Below are positions 52,327 to 63,500 of a stretch of DNA of 64,000 bases, one piece after another. A program made the position numbers and the translations under genes. The notes below the pieces were generated by a model that was not told the DNA's origin, made no database searches, and saw only the letters and a list, made by a program, of their open reading frames with translations. Origin of the DNA: Blepharisma stoltei (Eukaryota > Ciliophora > Heterotrichea > Heterotrichida > Blepharismidae); contig CAJZBQ010000004.1 in assembly GCA_914767885.1 (NCBI GenBank), positions 597,001-661,000 of the forward strand, in the 5' to 3' direction. Each line of letters opens with the position of its first letter. The stretch's first letter is position 1.

Positions 52327-53166
52327 CTAATACGTAAACGTTGCTTCAGGGAGCTCACTAATAAATCTTGTTTTAGTATCTTCATCTATATGATTCCCAC
52401 TCAAATTTACTGTTATTTTTTTACCTTTCAAAGCATCAATAATCTCATTCTGACTCTCATTTGTAATGAAATTAAAAGCAAGTCCTAAAACTTCAAGATT
52501 TTCCATTTCCTTCAAATTCCCAGCGAAATCAGCAAGGCCTTTATTTTGAATATCATTTTCATCCAACCCCAGTTTTTTGAGTCCTTTGACATTTTTTAAA
52601 GCTTTTCCTATAAATGCAACGCCTTCAGGGCCAATTGCATTTATATGAAGCCACAGCTCTTCAAGTGAGTTCATCTCGTATAAAGCTTGAGCTAAGTAGC
52701 AACACCCTTCAGTCTTAATTGCATTGTCTTCTAGCGAAAGAATCATGAGATTCTTGAGCAAAGGCAAAGCAGGAGCCAAAAGTTTTATTCCAGCAGCCCC
52801 AAGCTGAGTTTTCCAAAGCTTTAAGATTTTGACTTTTCCAGCAAATGGTAATAAGTGGCATAAATGCTGAGCTCCGGTGATTCCCAAATTTGAAAAACTC
52901 AGGTTAATTTGATCAACGTTGAGCTTCTGCTCATAAATTGCCTTTGTATAAAGGCCGATCAACTTTCGATTCATTTCGCATTCTTTAGTGTCAAAAATTT
53001 TTTGAAGTGGGTGAACTTGATACTCGTGAGTTTCTGCGTTTTGGCTTGATGTATTTTTTGCTAAACGGTCAAGAGCCGCCTCTACTTCTGACTTAGGAGG
53101 GGCAGAAGAATTATTTTGTACTTTCTTTTCCTTCGGACGTGATATATTTGTGCAGCCAGCACCCAT
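52327..53166 (-). CDS. Leucine-rich repeat protein with N-terminal acylation motif
   Basis: 279 aa. MGAGC at the N-terminus fits N-myristoylation plus palmitoylation, so it is likely membrane-attached. Then a charged linker, and from about residue 80 six or seven ribonuclease-inhibitor-type LRRs (INLSFSNLGITGAQHLCHLL, MILSLEDNAIKTEGCCYLAQ, LWLHINAIGPEGVAFIGKAL, LGLDENDIQNKGLADFAGNL). No catalytic domain. Many such LRR proteins are scaffolds; role unknown. Confidence 0.85.
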   Translation of the reverse strand: MGAGCTNISRPKEKKVQNNSSAPPKSEVEAALDRLAKNTSSQNAETHEYQVHPLQKIFDTKECEMNRKLIGLYTKAIYEQKLNVDQINLSFSNLGITGAQHLCHLLPFAGKVKILKLWKTQLGAAGIKLLAPALPLLKNLMILSLEDNAIKTEGCCYLAQALYEMNSLEELWLHINAIGPEGVAFIGKALKNVKGLKKLGLDENDIQNKGLADFAGNLKEMENLEVLGLAFNFITNESQNEIIDALKGKKITVNLSGNHIDEDTKTRFISELPEATFTY

Positions 53167-54353
53167 GATATTAATAATTATAAAAAAATTGAATAATGAT
53201 GATGAGGTATAATATCATTTCACTAGTCAGTAAATATTATGTAAGCTATAGAAATAAGCCATATAAAATTTAGAATTAAAAAATGTAAATTCTAGAGTCA
53301 TTTCTGCAATTTCAATACTGCAAATTCGTCTCTGCATAGCAAGCAGTCTTCTTATTATGATTACTCAATTATATTATTTCTAAGCAACAACAAAAAAATT
53401 TGTTCGCCCATGGAGGGCTTTAATTATTTTTTAAATTTAATATATAAATTTGTTTTTCCAAAATTTAAAAAAAATTCAATTCATAAAAAATTGAGAAGTA
53501 AAAATTAATTTAATTTATAAAATTATGCTTTAAAATGCAAGCTATTTAATATTCAGCAGAATCACTATCATATATATCACTTATATATCAAAATATTTTT
53601 TTTCATAAAAAAATTCTGTGGGTTTTGGCAAAAAATAGAGATTTTTCCAATGGTTTTGTTCGCTCACGGAGGGTGGAGTAAGCAAAAAATGCTTAAATTA
53701 AAAGATAACTCAATAAGTGCATTAATTTTAACTATTTAACCTTCTCCCAAATATAGCATCTCGGCTTGGGCTTTGCCTCCCGGCAATGTAGCTTCGAGCA
53801 CATATTTAATTTTATCCAGCAAGGTTCTTCCTTCCAGAAAGGGTAACTATGCTAGTTAAGCAATTCTGGTAATATATATAGCCTAGCTCTAGTTCGTTTT
53901 GAGAATAGGATTTTACCTCGAGAGAAAGGGTAGGTTCCGAATTGGAAAGAGAAAGTCCGGCATCGTCTACAGGCAGTGTCTAGACCAATCGGGAACCTTA
54001 CTCGAGTGAAACTTAGAGTTACCCCTCAGGCCTTTAATTTTTCCTTTTTGCTCTGAGTCAACCAGACATTCGATTTTTTGGGATTTTTGTATGGGCAATC
54101 TTTCATATCCAATCAGCAAGCCTCAGGAGCCCATAGCCCCTTACTCAACATTGAAGCTGTAAGTCAAAGAGAAGACGAAGACATAGAACTTTACTTCAGT
54201 TGATCATGTAAGCAAGTGCTGAAGGAGAAGAAAGGTGGCGTTTGATCCTTGGCTACCCGGCGAATCATCTTATTTAAACAAGTTCCCCTAGCAATATTGC
54301 AAAGAAAGAGAATCCCTTAGGAGGATCCTTGTGATGCGCTGCTAATAGGCAAG
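53167..54353. other. Intergenic region with a MITE and a SINE-like element
   Basis: 1.2 kb without a gene; holds MITE copy Q and family-1 SINE copy 4. Confidence 0.6.
53381..53678. mobile_element. MITE (copy Q), minus orientation, left end decayed
   Basis: TA-flanked; TTTGTTCGCCCATGGAGG near the left and GTTTTGTTCGCTCACGGAGG at the right; core with ATATATCACTTATATATCAA. Confidence 0.82.
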
Positions 54354-54398
54354 CTAGCCACACCTGTAATAAGTTAAGTTTAAACTGACCTTCTCCAT
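53750..54398 (+). mobile_element. SINE-like retroposon, family 1, copy 4 (diverged)
   Basis: Landmarks GGATTTTACCTCGAG, AATTGGAAAGAGAAAGTCC, ACCAATCGGGAACCTTACTC, CATTCGATTTTTTGGG then GGCAATC. A possible decayed duplication around ACCTTCTCC (about 53740 and 54387). It overlaps the 3' end of the zinc-finger gene. Borders approximate. Confidence 0.65.
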
Positions 54399-56024
54399 AT
54401 AAACTACTCTGTCAATTTTTTCTTTATTCTCTATAGAAATTGGCTCTCGACATCTGATACAGACTGGGCTACGGAGGTTCAAGCAATCTAAACAATGTAA
54501 GTGGCCTTTTGAGCATACGGATGTCAAGGAGTTTCCAATTGTAAAAAGGATTTTATTGCACCCATCACAGTATCCTTGGTCCGGCAAAGCCTCATGCAGA
54601 AAGTCGAACTTGCTCCCACACTTGCTGCACTGCTTTATCCCTCGCCTTATTTCAATTCCAATGCATTCTTTGCATAGATGATGACATCTAAGCCCATCGA
54701 AAAACTGATAAGGGTGCTTATAAAATCCACAGCCCTTGCATAAAATAGCGCTTCCTTCACTTGCAAATTTGGTTAAAGTTTCATTTATGACATCATAGTT
54801 TGCAGCGACAACGTCAATCTTATTTAATTGGTATTTGCATTTAGAGCACTTTGGCCTATAAATATTAATTTCTCGATCAACAATGAATCTTTTGGCATCC
54901 GACTGAGAACTTATCACTTTTTGAGCGCAGTCAAAGCAAAATTGATGGCAGCACCCAAAAGCCATTTGGTAAGGCTTTAACTTGCACTCCACACATAGCA
55001 CTTGCTTTTTCAAAGATTGTAGAGAATTCTTTAGCTTTCCAGAAGATGATTCAATTGCAGCATCGAGATTTTGGGAAAGGGTGCTAGGAGCCGTTGGGTC
55101 AAGGGATACAAAATTCACATATGGTATAACAAGATCCAAGAACTCTGAAAAACCGTTCAAAAATTCACTTTCTTTAGGGCCAAAGACAGGTGGAGGTACT
55201 TGTGAAGGGTCTCCAGGAGTTTTTGCATCTATTCCAGACGTTTTTGTTGGGCTAAGATTTTCGGGAGATGAACTTTCTTTGTTTGGAGGCCTTCTGGAAA
55301 TAGGATTTTCAAGGTTAGGAGGCTTGATAAATGAAGGAGGAGCCGTGGTAGGACCTCCAGGTGGAAGATTGGGTAAGTTTTGAGGATTTTGGGGTAAGTT
55401 GAAAGGTGGTGGGTTGGTAGGAATTGCTATTTTAGGATTAGCAATCAGCTCAGATTTTGGAGTAATTTGTTGGGGATTACTCTTGGGAGGCTGAAAGGTA
55501 GGATTGTTCTTTGTAGAAGGAGGTGCAGACTGAAGCCTAGAAATATTGTTTGGGGGAATTATAGGAATTTTCATCTCAGGCGGATCAGGAAGAATTGCTG
55601 ATTGGTCAATTATGGGGATTCTTGAGTCGGAATTCGGAGGAAGCTGCACTTTTGGGATATCATTGCTTGGAAATGCACTGACACGCTTAAATTCAGAAGC
55701 ATTTATTGGGTTATTTGGAAGCTTGCGTTCTGGTGAAGGAGAAGCATTGTGCTGAAAGTTTTCGAATGATGACTGAGTCATGCTTGGAGGGGCTGTAAAA
55801 GGAGGGTTTTGGAATACTGGACGCTTTGATAAGCCCGCATCGCTATTAGCATTAGGCATTGGCTGCCTACTACCTAAGTAAGATGGTAGCTGGCCTTTCT
55901 CATACGACTCTGTGGTGCTTTCAGATTGTTCTTCTTGCTTAGCATTTTTCTTAGGATCAGCTGTTGCTGGTTGAGAAAGCGTTGATTTGTTTTTTTCTCT
56001 CCTTTTAAGTTTTTTGGTAATCAT
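54354..56024 (-). CDS. Proline-rich multi-zinc-finger (RING-like) protein
   Basis: 556 aa. Residues 1-270 are Pro/Asn/Ser-rich and disordered (IPIIPPNNISRLQSAPPSTK). The C-terminal 230 residues hold at least three Cys/His clusters. The first is CVECKLKPYQMAFGCCHQFC...CSKC, RING-like. The second is CKGCGFYKHPYQ..CHHLCKEC..CSKC. The third is CDGCNKILF...CSKGHLHCLDC..CIRC. It may be an E3-type or RNA-binding adaptor; not a known family. The last residues (SLNLTYYRCG) come from the retroposon that abuts the gene, so the ancestral C-terminus probably differed. Confidence 0.72.
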   Translation of the reverse strand: MITKKLKRREKNKSTLSQPATADPKKNAKQEEQSESTTESYEKGQLPSYLGSRQPMPNANSDAGLSKRPVFQNPPFTAPPSMTQSSFENFQHNASPSPERKLPNNPINASEFKRVSAFPSNDIPKVQLPPNSDSRIPIIDQSAILPDPPEMKIPIIPPNNISRLQSAPPSTKNNPTFQPPKSNPQQITPKSELIANPKIAIPTNPPPFNLPQNPQNLPNLPPGGPTTAPPSFIKPPNLENPISRRPPNKESSSPENLSPTKTSGIDAKTPGDPSQVPPPVFGPKESEFLNGFSEFLDLVIPYVNFVSLDPTAPSTLSQNLDAAIESSSGKLKNSLQSLKKQVLCVECKLKPYQMAFGCCHQFCFDCAQKVISSQSDAKRFIVDREINIYRPKCSKCKYQLNKIDVVAANYDVINETLTKFASEGSAILCKGCGFYKHPYQFFDGLRCHHLCKECIGIEIRRGIKQCSKCGSKFDFLHEALPDQGYCDGCNKILFTIGNSLTSVCSKGHLHCLDCLNLRSPVCIRCREPISIENKEKIDRVVYMEKVSLNLTYYRCG

Positions 56025-57084
56025 ATTTTATAGAAAGACAAATAAAGTAAATTTATTTATTTAGTTTCATTATTTTCTTCAATGTAATAGTGCTAATTTT
56101 TGAGATAACTTGCCTCTTTGCAGACTTAGCGCGAACTGATCGCGCACTGTATTACATTAATCATATGAAGCTATAAATAGCTCGGAATAAATAAAGTCTA
56201 TATAAATAGTTTTAAACTTAAAATGCAGACACTAAATAACTGTTTGAGTTATTTATTTGAAATTTCATTGCCTTCTTTATAATTTTAGCTATTAACATGA
56301 GAGCAACCCAAGAGCTTTCAGGGCTTTCTCTCACCTATAAAGCTTCGCAAGGTTTGTATGCAAATCTTCAAAAATTATAGACAGTTGGCAAGCAATCCAT
56401 AGAGAATCAAAAGCAGCAGAGGCAATTATCGAATTCATAGAAAATCGAGACATGAAAGAAGCGCCCCTCGTCGAGGCTCAAGATAAAGGAACTATACAGC
56501 CCAAGAGAAAAATGAAAGGATTGAAGCAATGATCTAGAAGCAAAAAAAGTCAAGAAGATTGAGAAATTTGAATTTGAGATAATTTGCCTTGAAGTGGAGT
56601 GCATATGATTTTTAAGTGGGAGCAGCTTACAAAAGCAAGCAGAATGGCTTGGATAAAATGCTTGATGGCCTATTAGATGATGCTTTATTGTCAAAAGAAC
56701 TTGAATGACTTAAACCAGCTTTCGAAAGCAAGCCACCTAAATAAAATAAGAGACGAAGTTAAGACATTAATCAGGCTTATTCGAGCTAGAAAAATGCAGG
56801 CAAGCCACAATCTAATGCTTCCTGAAATTTTCTTATAGACCAACTCATCAAATCTCTTTCATGCAGGCACCAGAAATAGAAATCCTTGTCAGCGAAAAAA
56901 GATCATTGGCAATGCAAACTGGAGAGGAAAGAGAAAAGCATATCATTGGTGCTATTGAGAAATTATGGACAGGCGAAGAAATTTTAAGACAAGTTTGCAA
57001 AGAAAGGGAACGAAGAGAAAGAGCAAATGTGAAAACTGTCTATCACGATTATATAAATTTGAGTATAATATTAAAATATATGAG
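56025..57084. other. Intergenic region with decayed coding remnants
   Basis: About 1.06 kb, AT-rich except for a gene-like stretch listed separately. Confidence 0.45.
56297..57070 (+). pseudogene. Decayed coding remnant, unidentified
   Basis: Starts MRATQELSGLSLTYKASQGL and runs with several stops and frame changes through ESKAAEAIIEFIENRDMK, RDEVKTLIRLIRARKMQAS, and TGEEREKHIIGAIEKLW..VCKERERRERANVKTV. The pieces are charged and helical and lie in the same orientation, so an old gene is likely. No family recognised; unresolved small IESs could explain part of the damage. Confidence 0.35.
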
Positions 57085-58824
57085 TTATTTATTGAATGCA
57101 TCATTCCATAGATTTTCTCGCTCACAGGCAATCAGTGCACTCTTAATTGTCTGTTTCGCTAGATCTGGATTGCTAAAAGGACCGCAAAGTCTGTAATGAG
57201 CTGGAATCAAGGGCCCATTTCACAACGCTGAATACAATGGATCGCTTTCTTCAAGATTTGGCAATGCTCCAATTTCTTTAGCTATACTATCAGCAAAACT
57301 CACATAATCTGGGTGAGGAAATTGAGGAGTAGGCCTCTTGTTTTTTATTTCAATTTCTTCTTGTATCCCTTTTTGCAAAGCTTCCTCATCGATTGGTGAG
57401 AGCATCCCTGCAAATACCATTACTGCCCATCTACTTTGAAGTTCCATAATGGCAAAATAAGACCCACGGTACACTCCAGCAAACGCTATAGTTGGATCAT
57501 AAGTAGAAAAAGTGCTTTTATACAGCAAAATTGGCTGAAGTAGATTTTTTGGGTTATATCCGATATTATCTGCTATGCTAGAATATAAAAAATCAAGATT
57601 CGGCTCAAATCCTGTGCAAAAAACGACTGCATCACAATTAATACGCTTTATTTCGTCACGTTCATTAATTATTATTCCTTGCTCATCAAATTCCAAGATT
57701 TCTGCTTTATGAATAAATATCTTCCCGCTCTCTATATCTGCGATATAGCTATCACTTATTATTAAATATGATTCAGCTTCGCTATTTGGATCTATATAAA
57801 GATCTGGACAAATCTTTCCTTGTTTCTCTAAAATTCCGCTGAAATATTGATTTCTTGCTCTGTTATTGATTTTTGCTTCTCTCGTTTTTTTAAAAGCACT
57901 AGCAGCTCTTGAGTAAAAGCATAAATCAACTGGTATATTATTAGGCGGAAAATATCTTGGAGCAACCCATAAAGGATACTTTATTATGTTATGCACCTCT
58001 CCTGCTACTTTAGAAATGTCACTAGCAATTTCAGCTCCACTAAAAGACCCTCCAACTACCACAACTTTTTTGCCAGATAATTCATAATTTCTCCAATAAT
58101 CATGACTGTGACTCACACTGTGATATATAGAAAATTTTTCAATTCCTTTGATATCTGGATAATGAGGTTTGGAGAATATTGTAATTGCCCGAGGATGGCG
58201 CTATCTTGCGCCATCCTCGGGCAATTTAAAAAATGGCCCCACACCGGGAATCAAACCCACTTGTGCGGCCATTTTTGGTGCGTGGAAGTCGATGTTCTCC
58301 ACTAACCAAAAATGGCCCCACACGTGGGTTCAATTCCCGGTGTGGGGCTATTTTTGAATTGCCCGAGGATGGCGCAAGATAGCGCCATCCTCGGGCAATT
58401 ACTATATCCCAGTGGCTATGATAACAAAGTCAAACTCCGCTGATTCATGCTCTGTGACTACAGTCCATTTATCTCGGCGTTTATATAGATTTTTAACCTC
58501 TCTGTTGTAAAGAATATAAGAATGAAGATTAAAATGATCTGCATAGCGGAGGAGATATGAAAGCAATTCTTCTTGGTTGGGAAACATAGGAGAGTTATCA
58601 TCCCAAGGAAAATCAGAAAATGAGCAAGAAAATTTTGAAAGATTTGTTAACATTTTGTCTCAGATTCCTTGGTGGCCTTTTCAGAGACCGCCTAAATGTG
58701 AAGCTTTTTCGAAAACAGTCGGAGAAAGACCTACCTCTAAAGTAGATTTGCATGCTGCCAATCCACTGGGGCCTGCACCGATGATTGCAACAGAATTATG
58801 AGTTATTTCCATTTTTATATTCAT
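57085..58824 (-). CDS. Flavin-containing monooxygenase, split by foldback IES
   Basis: FAD/NADPH-dependent monooxygenase (FMO/Baeyer-Villiger type). Exons 58824-58405 and 58176-57085 (1512 nt) give 503 aa, near the family's 530. FAD-binding GxGxxG is [14 protein letters not shown] (residue about 10). GGLW follows; [15 protein letters not shown] spans the IES junction. The FMO signature region is [14 protein letters not shown], and the NADPH site is [15 protein letters not shown] later [11 protein letters not shown] matches the ATG-like motif. Several TGA=Trp codons, including GGLWKG and SALWNG. Two start codons are possible (58824 or 58812). Confidence 0.9.
58177..58404 (-). mobile_element. 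Foldback IES with tRNA-Gly-like core
   Basis: TA-flanked, 228 bp. The ends are hairpins ATTGCCCGAGGATGGCGC...GCGCCATCCTCGGGCAAT, and an inner inverted repeat (ATGGCCCCACACCGGGAAT ... ATTCCCGGTGTGGGGC) encloses a tRNA-like segment. On the minus strand: A-box-like TGGTTAGTGGAG, anticodon-loop-like CTTCCAC (UCC, glycine), and T-arm/B-box GGGTTTGATTCCC. Excision joins VIIATGI to [11 protein letters not shown]. Confidence 0.85.
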
Positions 58825-59009
58825 ATGATTTCTTCTTTTATCAGGAAATAATTTTTAAGTGGGTTATATTTTTGCTTTAGAAAGTATAAAAATTAAACTA
58901 TTTATGCCAAGTTTCTTGGTTTTAGCGGCTACTAAAATACTTTAAGAAATAAGCAACATCTATCCTTCTGCTAGATTAAATTCTTCATTTAGATAATAAT
59001 TCACCAATT

Positions 59010-59687
59010 ATGTCAGCCAGGTCTCAGTCGCCTGTTATCCTCTACATGGACTATTTTTCACAGCCATCTCGAGCAGTCCTTTCATTCTGCTTGATCGCCA
59101 ATATTCCGCACGAAGTCAGAGAAATCAGAATTATGAGGGGTGACCATCTAAGCGAAGAGTTCAGCAGAATCAACCCAATAAAAACAATCCCCACTATTGT
59201 TCACAACAATATAACTATCTGCGAGTCTCATGCAATTTTAGCATATTTAGCGACTGTTTTTCATGCAGAAGACCACTGGTATCCTTCAGATCCAGCTCAA
59301 AGAGCTTATGTTGACCAATATCTTCATTGACATCATCAAAACATCAGATTTGGATGCGGGTATTATGTATTTTTCAGGATCTACGGAATTAAATTGAAAG
59401 TTGTAAAAAGTTCAGTTGACATTGACGAAATGATTTTGGAAAGGCAGAAAAAGGCATTAGCATTTGTAAACGAAACACTTTCGGCTTTCCCCTTTATTGC
59501 AAAAACATATTCACCAACTATTGCAGATTTATCGTGCTACTGCGAGTTTTCTCAAATGGAGATACTTAACTTTGATTTCAGTGAATATCCAAATATCATA
59601 AATTGGATGAGGGTAATAGGAGAAATCCAGGGAGTTAAAGAAGCGCATAGAGTTTGGAATAAGTTTTTACCAAGAATGAAAATGTAA
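59010..59687 (+). CDS. Glutathione S-transferase, theta-like
   Basis: 225 aa, TGA=Trp at 59328 (DQYLHWHHQNIRFG). The N-terminal thioredoxin fold has ILYMDYFSQPSRAVLSFCL, with a Ser in the position used by theta GSTs. The glutathione-binding NPIKTIPTIV and ESHAILAYLA follow, then an all-helical C-terminal domain with the N-capping TIADLSCYCE. WHHQNIRFG in helix alpha-4 is typical of theta/insect-delta types. Likely detoxification; cytosolic. No introns. Confidence 0.88.
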
Positions 59688-60572
59688 GCAAGGATATTAA
59701 ATTGGCAATTAATTTTAATTAACTTATTTTATAAAGATCTTTTCTTTGATTTCATTTTAAAATCACATTTTTTAACCTAAAAGGCTTAATGAAAAATATG
59801 AATAAAGAAATTTGTTATCTTAATGAAAATGCGTTATTGGCAATCTAAATTCTTTTACAATATAGCTGCATATGCTCTGCTTAACTCTAAGAAGGCTTTT
59901 GGAACTTAAACCTGAAAATACTAAAGTCCAGCAAATTAGCAAATAAAATGCATATTGATAAGCAGAAAATTTACTAATACTAATTGAAATCTATAATTCC
60001 AACTCTTAACTGAAATGGGGTATTCTAAATGAATATTTTGAAGAAAACCATTAGATGAATTGCATTTTACTGTAAAAACAGATAGATTATATTTACCTCT
60101 AATTAAGCAACATTATTGTCTATTTTTCATACACTTTATGTTGCTTAGAATATGTCTTATTAGCATAATTATGTGCATTATAATATAAAAAATAATTTTC
60201 AGCATATTTGTTGATCATAAAGATTGCTAATAACTCTAGCTTTCTTAATTTTAAATTTGATCTCAACTTATTTTTTTGGATTCACAAGTAATTCCCTCAC
60301 TATTGAATAAATAAAATGGCTCCGTCGTTTGATTCTCTTTCAATTTATATTTACCATGCTAAAGGTAGATAATATGATTAAATTGACTTACAATACCCCA
60401 TAGTTTTTTTATTTATGTACAATAGATCAGGACTATCAAATATCATATTTAAATAATCTTCCAAAACAATATTTACAGCTAAAAGGAAAAATTAAAAATT
60501 AAAATTAGGTACTTTCAACAGATGCATAATTAATTTTATTGCAATAAAAAATATGATTAAATTTAATGCTAG
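59688..60572. other. Intergenic AT-rich region
   Basis: About 885 bp; a 15-codon frame at 60316 (MAPSFDSLSIYIYHAKG) stops quickly and is not called. No MITE end seen. Confidence 0.5.
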
Positions 60573-63500
60573 ATGGATTCTTTTTTATTAATTAATATGT
60601 GGACACAAGCAGTTGCCATTCTGGCGATTTTATCCCAGTGCTTTGGGCAGTTGCTTGCTGAAATTATTTATAGCAGCCATACAGACGCAATTTTAATAGC
60701 TAGCATTTCTTCAGCAATAAATCAAAAATTTTTCTTGAAAGTAGAAATAAACGAAGTCTTTATTAATACAGATTTGAATATCGAAAATCTCAGTGAAGAG
60801 TCGGATATTATTTTTGATCTTTCTGAAAGTGCCTCAATCTCAGAAATTATTAAAGATTTTACAAAAAAGCATCAAATAATTCTTGTTTCAATCCAAAATC
60901 CTGCTAATTCATACACTGATTGGCAGTATTTTACTCATCCTACAAATTTGGAAAATTTAATGGCTTTATCAAGCATACTTAGTTTTTTAAATTGAGAAAA
61001 ATTTATTATTATTTTTGATGAAAATACAATTGACTACCTCAAGGACTTCAAAGATCAGTTCTTATTAAAGCAATTAGTGCCATTTTTTTTTAGCAACAAA
61101 GAAACCCAAACATTTTCAGATAATTTTATTGGGAAGGTAGTCAAATCTACTGGAATCAGAAATATTGCCATTTTAAACCAATGAAAAAGTGCCTCAAAAT
61201 TAGTTAAAAGTTTGAGGAATAAAAATATGATGAAGGAAGGAATCGGGATAATTTTGGGAAGCTGAAGCTGATGGGATGTAAATGAAAATGGAATTTTGGG
61301 TTATACCGAATCAGGGCTTGAAAATGCTACAGGCTACTATAGTTATGAAGCTTTAGCTTGCGTCAAATTAATGGACCTGATACTCACTTTCCCTTCTAGC
61401 AGCAATAATTTAGAGTTAATAGATTACTTAGAGCAAAATACAATAAACCACCATCCAATCCCAAGTTTTACAATTATGAACTCATATAATAACGAAAAAA
61501 GAAGAGTTGGAGCAATGGCTGATGGAGCGATTATTTGAAATGATGATTTAATTTTCGTTGGAAATTCATCATCTATACCAAATTCTCCAACAACACCGAT
61601 AAATATATGAATAGCAGATGGTAAGACAAATCCTGGATTTGCAAATAGTGAGTTGCCATATTCCATTAAAGCAGGAGCACGCTATGCTTTACTTTCTTAT
61701 AAACAAAAGACTCACTTTCTCGATGGCTTTGATATTGTGCTCACGCATACTGACTGCGGAGCCGAAGTCTACGAGCCAGCCTTTTCTTTGAAATGCTTTT
61801 CTGAATTAAAAGGCAACCCTGGTATTGTTTTTATGACGACTCCACTTCCTACCACCTTATTTGGAAATTTGATTTCTATGAAAGCTTTGAATATTACAAT
61901 GCCAGTTATATCCGAATATGCAACTCCTCAAGCATTAGAAAGTAAAACCAATTACCCACAATTCATGAGAATTGCAGGATACGACCTATACCATACTAGT
62001 GTCCTTACTACACTAATCAATGTTTTTGGATGGAAGAATATAGTTTTAATACTAGAAAACTCGACAGACAATATTGCTATTCACGATTATATTGTCAATT
62101 GGGCAGAAGAATTTAAAATTAACATTGCAAACAAAGAAGAAGACAGATGAATAATGCTGAGCTATAATCATACTAGATTTGATACGGTAAAAGATTGAAT
62201 GAAGAGAATAATTGATTTAAAAGTGAGGCCTATGCTATTTTATGTCACTCCACCATTTGAGTATAATGCAATTGTTGATTTTTATGAAGCTGGCTTAAGG
62301 CAAGGAAATTGCATTTTTTTACTTACTAATAGAGTTGCTTTTGTTCAAACTAAGGTAAATGGTGATGTTGCTAAGCAAAGATTAAGAGAACTGCTATACG
62401 GTGCATTAATAATAATGGAAGCTGAATATATCGGAGAATATGGTCAAGAAATTTTGAAAGAGCTACAAGAGTATTACTATCCTTTATTTTATAGCGATTG
62501 AAAGTGCTTATCATTTGATGCTGCTATGCTGATTTTGAATGGATTAAAATATACATTAGCTCAAGGGGATGATTATGAAGATAATTCTGTATTCAATGCA
62601 AATCTCAGACTTCAAAAATTCTTGAGCTGCTCAGGGACTGTTTCAATTGAATCTGATAGCAATAATCGAAATTCGGCAACCCTCGGGATCTATAATATGA
62701 GGTGAAATGAAAGCACTGGATTGATCTATGAATCGCTAACTGGCACATATAGTGTTGGAAGTAAACAACTGTTCACATTTTTCGATAACATTATTTGATT
62801 TAGCAATAAAACAACTCTTCCTGATGATAAGATTGTGTACGATAATGGATGCCCTTTTGATAAGAGTGAAATCAGATTCTCTGCAAAAGGAGCAGCAATT
62901 TTTTACTCTTCATCATCTTTCATTTTTATTGTAGCAATCATTATATCTTTCTATGTATGGAAAAAGCGTTGGCATGCGAAAGATCCAGAACCAATAAAAA
63001 AATCAAGAATTCAATTTGAGGATTATATAGCTATGATTGCGGTTTTTATCGATTTTTTCCAATTCCTTTCTCTTGGTCCTGACTTCAGTTACGATGTTAT
63101 TTCAACGAAAGTATCGTCTTGAGTTTCAATAAATATAACCCAGGCTCCTCATATCTCGCCTTCGTCTACCAACTTTCAGGCTAAATCTTGAGTTTATTTT
63201 GAACCAACAATTGTCAAACCAATTCCACGCATTGATAAATAGCAGCTATAGGTAAAATGTCATCTTGTGGAGTTCGTTTGGCAAACTTCTGATTCTAAAC
63301 AAATTCAACGAATAGACCAAAATTTGGTATTCAGAGCGAATATAATTAGCCCTGGGCCATATAGGATGACTGAACAAAGGAGAAAAACTCTGGATATATG
63401 CGAATTGCGCTGTAGTGATTGTTGCTTTATGAGTATTCTTCAGTATTCAAATCGCTTTTAACTTATTTGAAAAGTCTGATAATACTTTCAGCTCAACTAT

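Noticed and set aside
60316-60366. ATG frame MAPSFDSLSIYIYHAKG
   Set aside because: Stops after 17 codons and no 15-nt intron follows the expected pattern.
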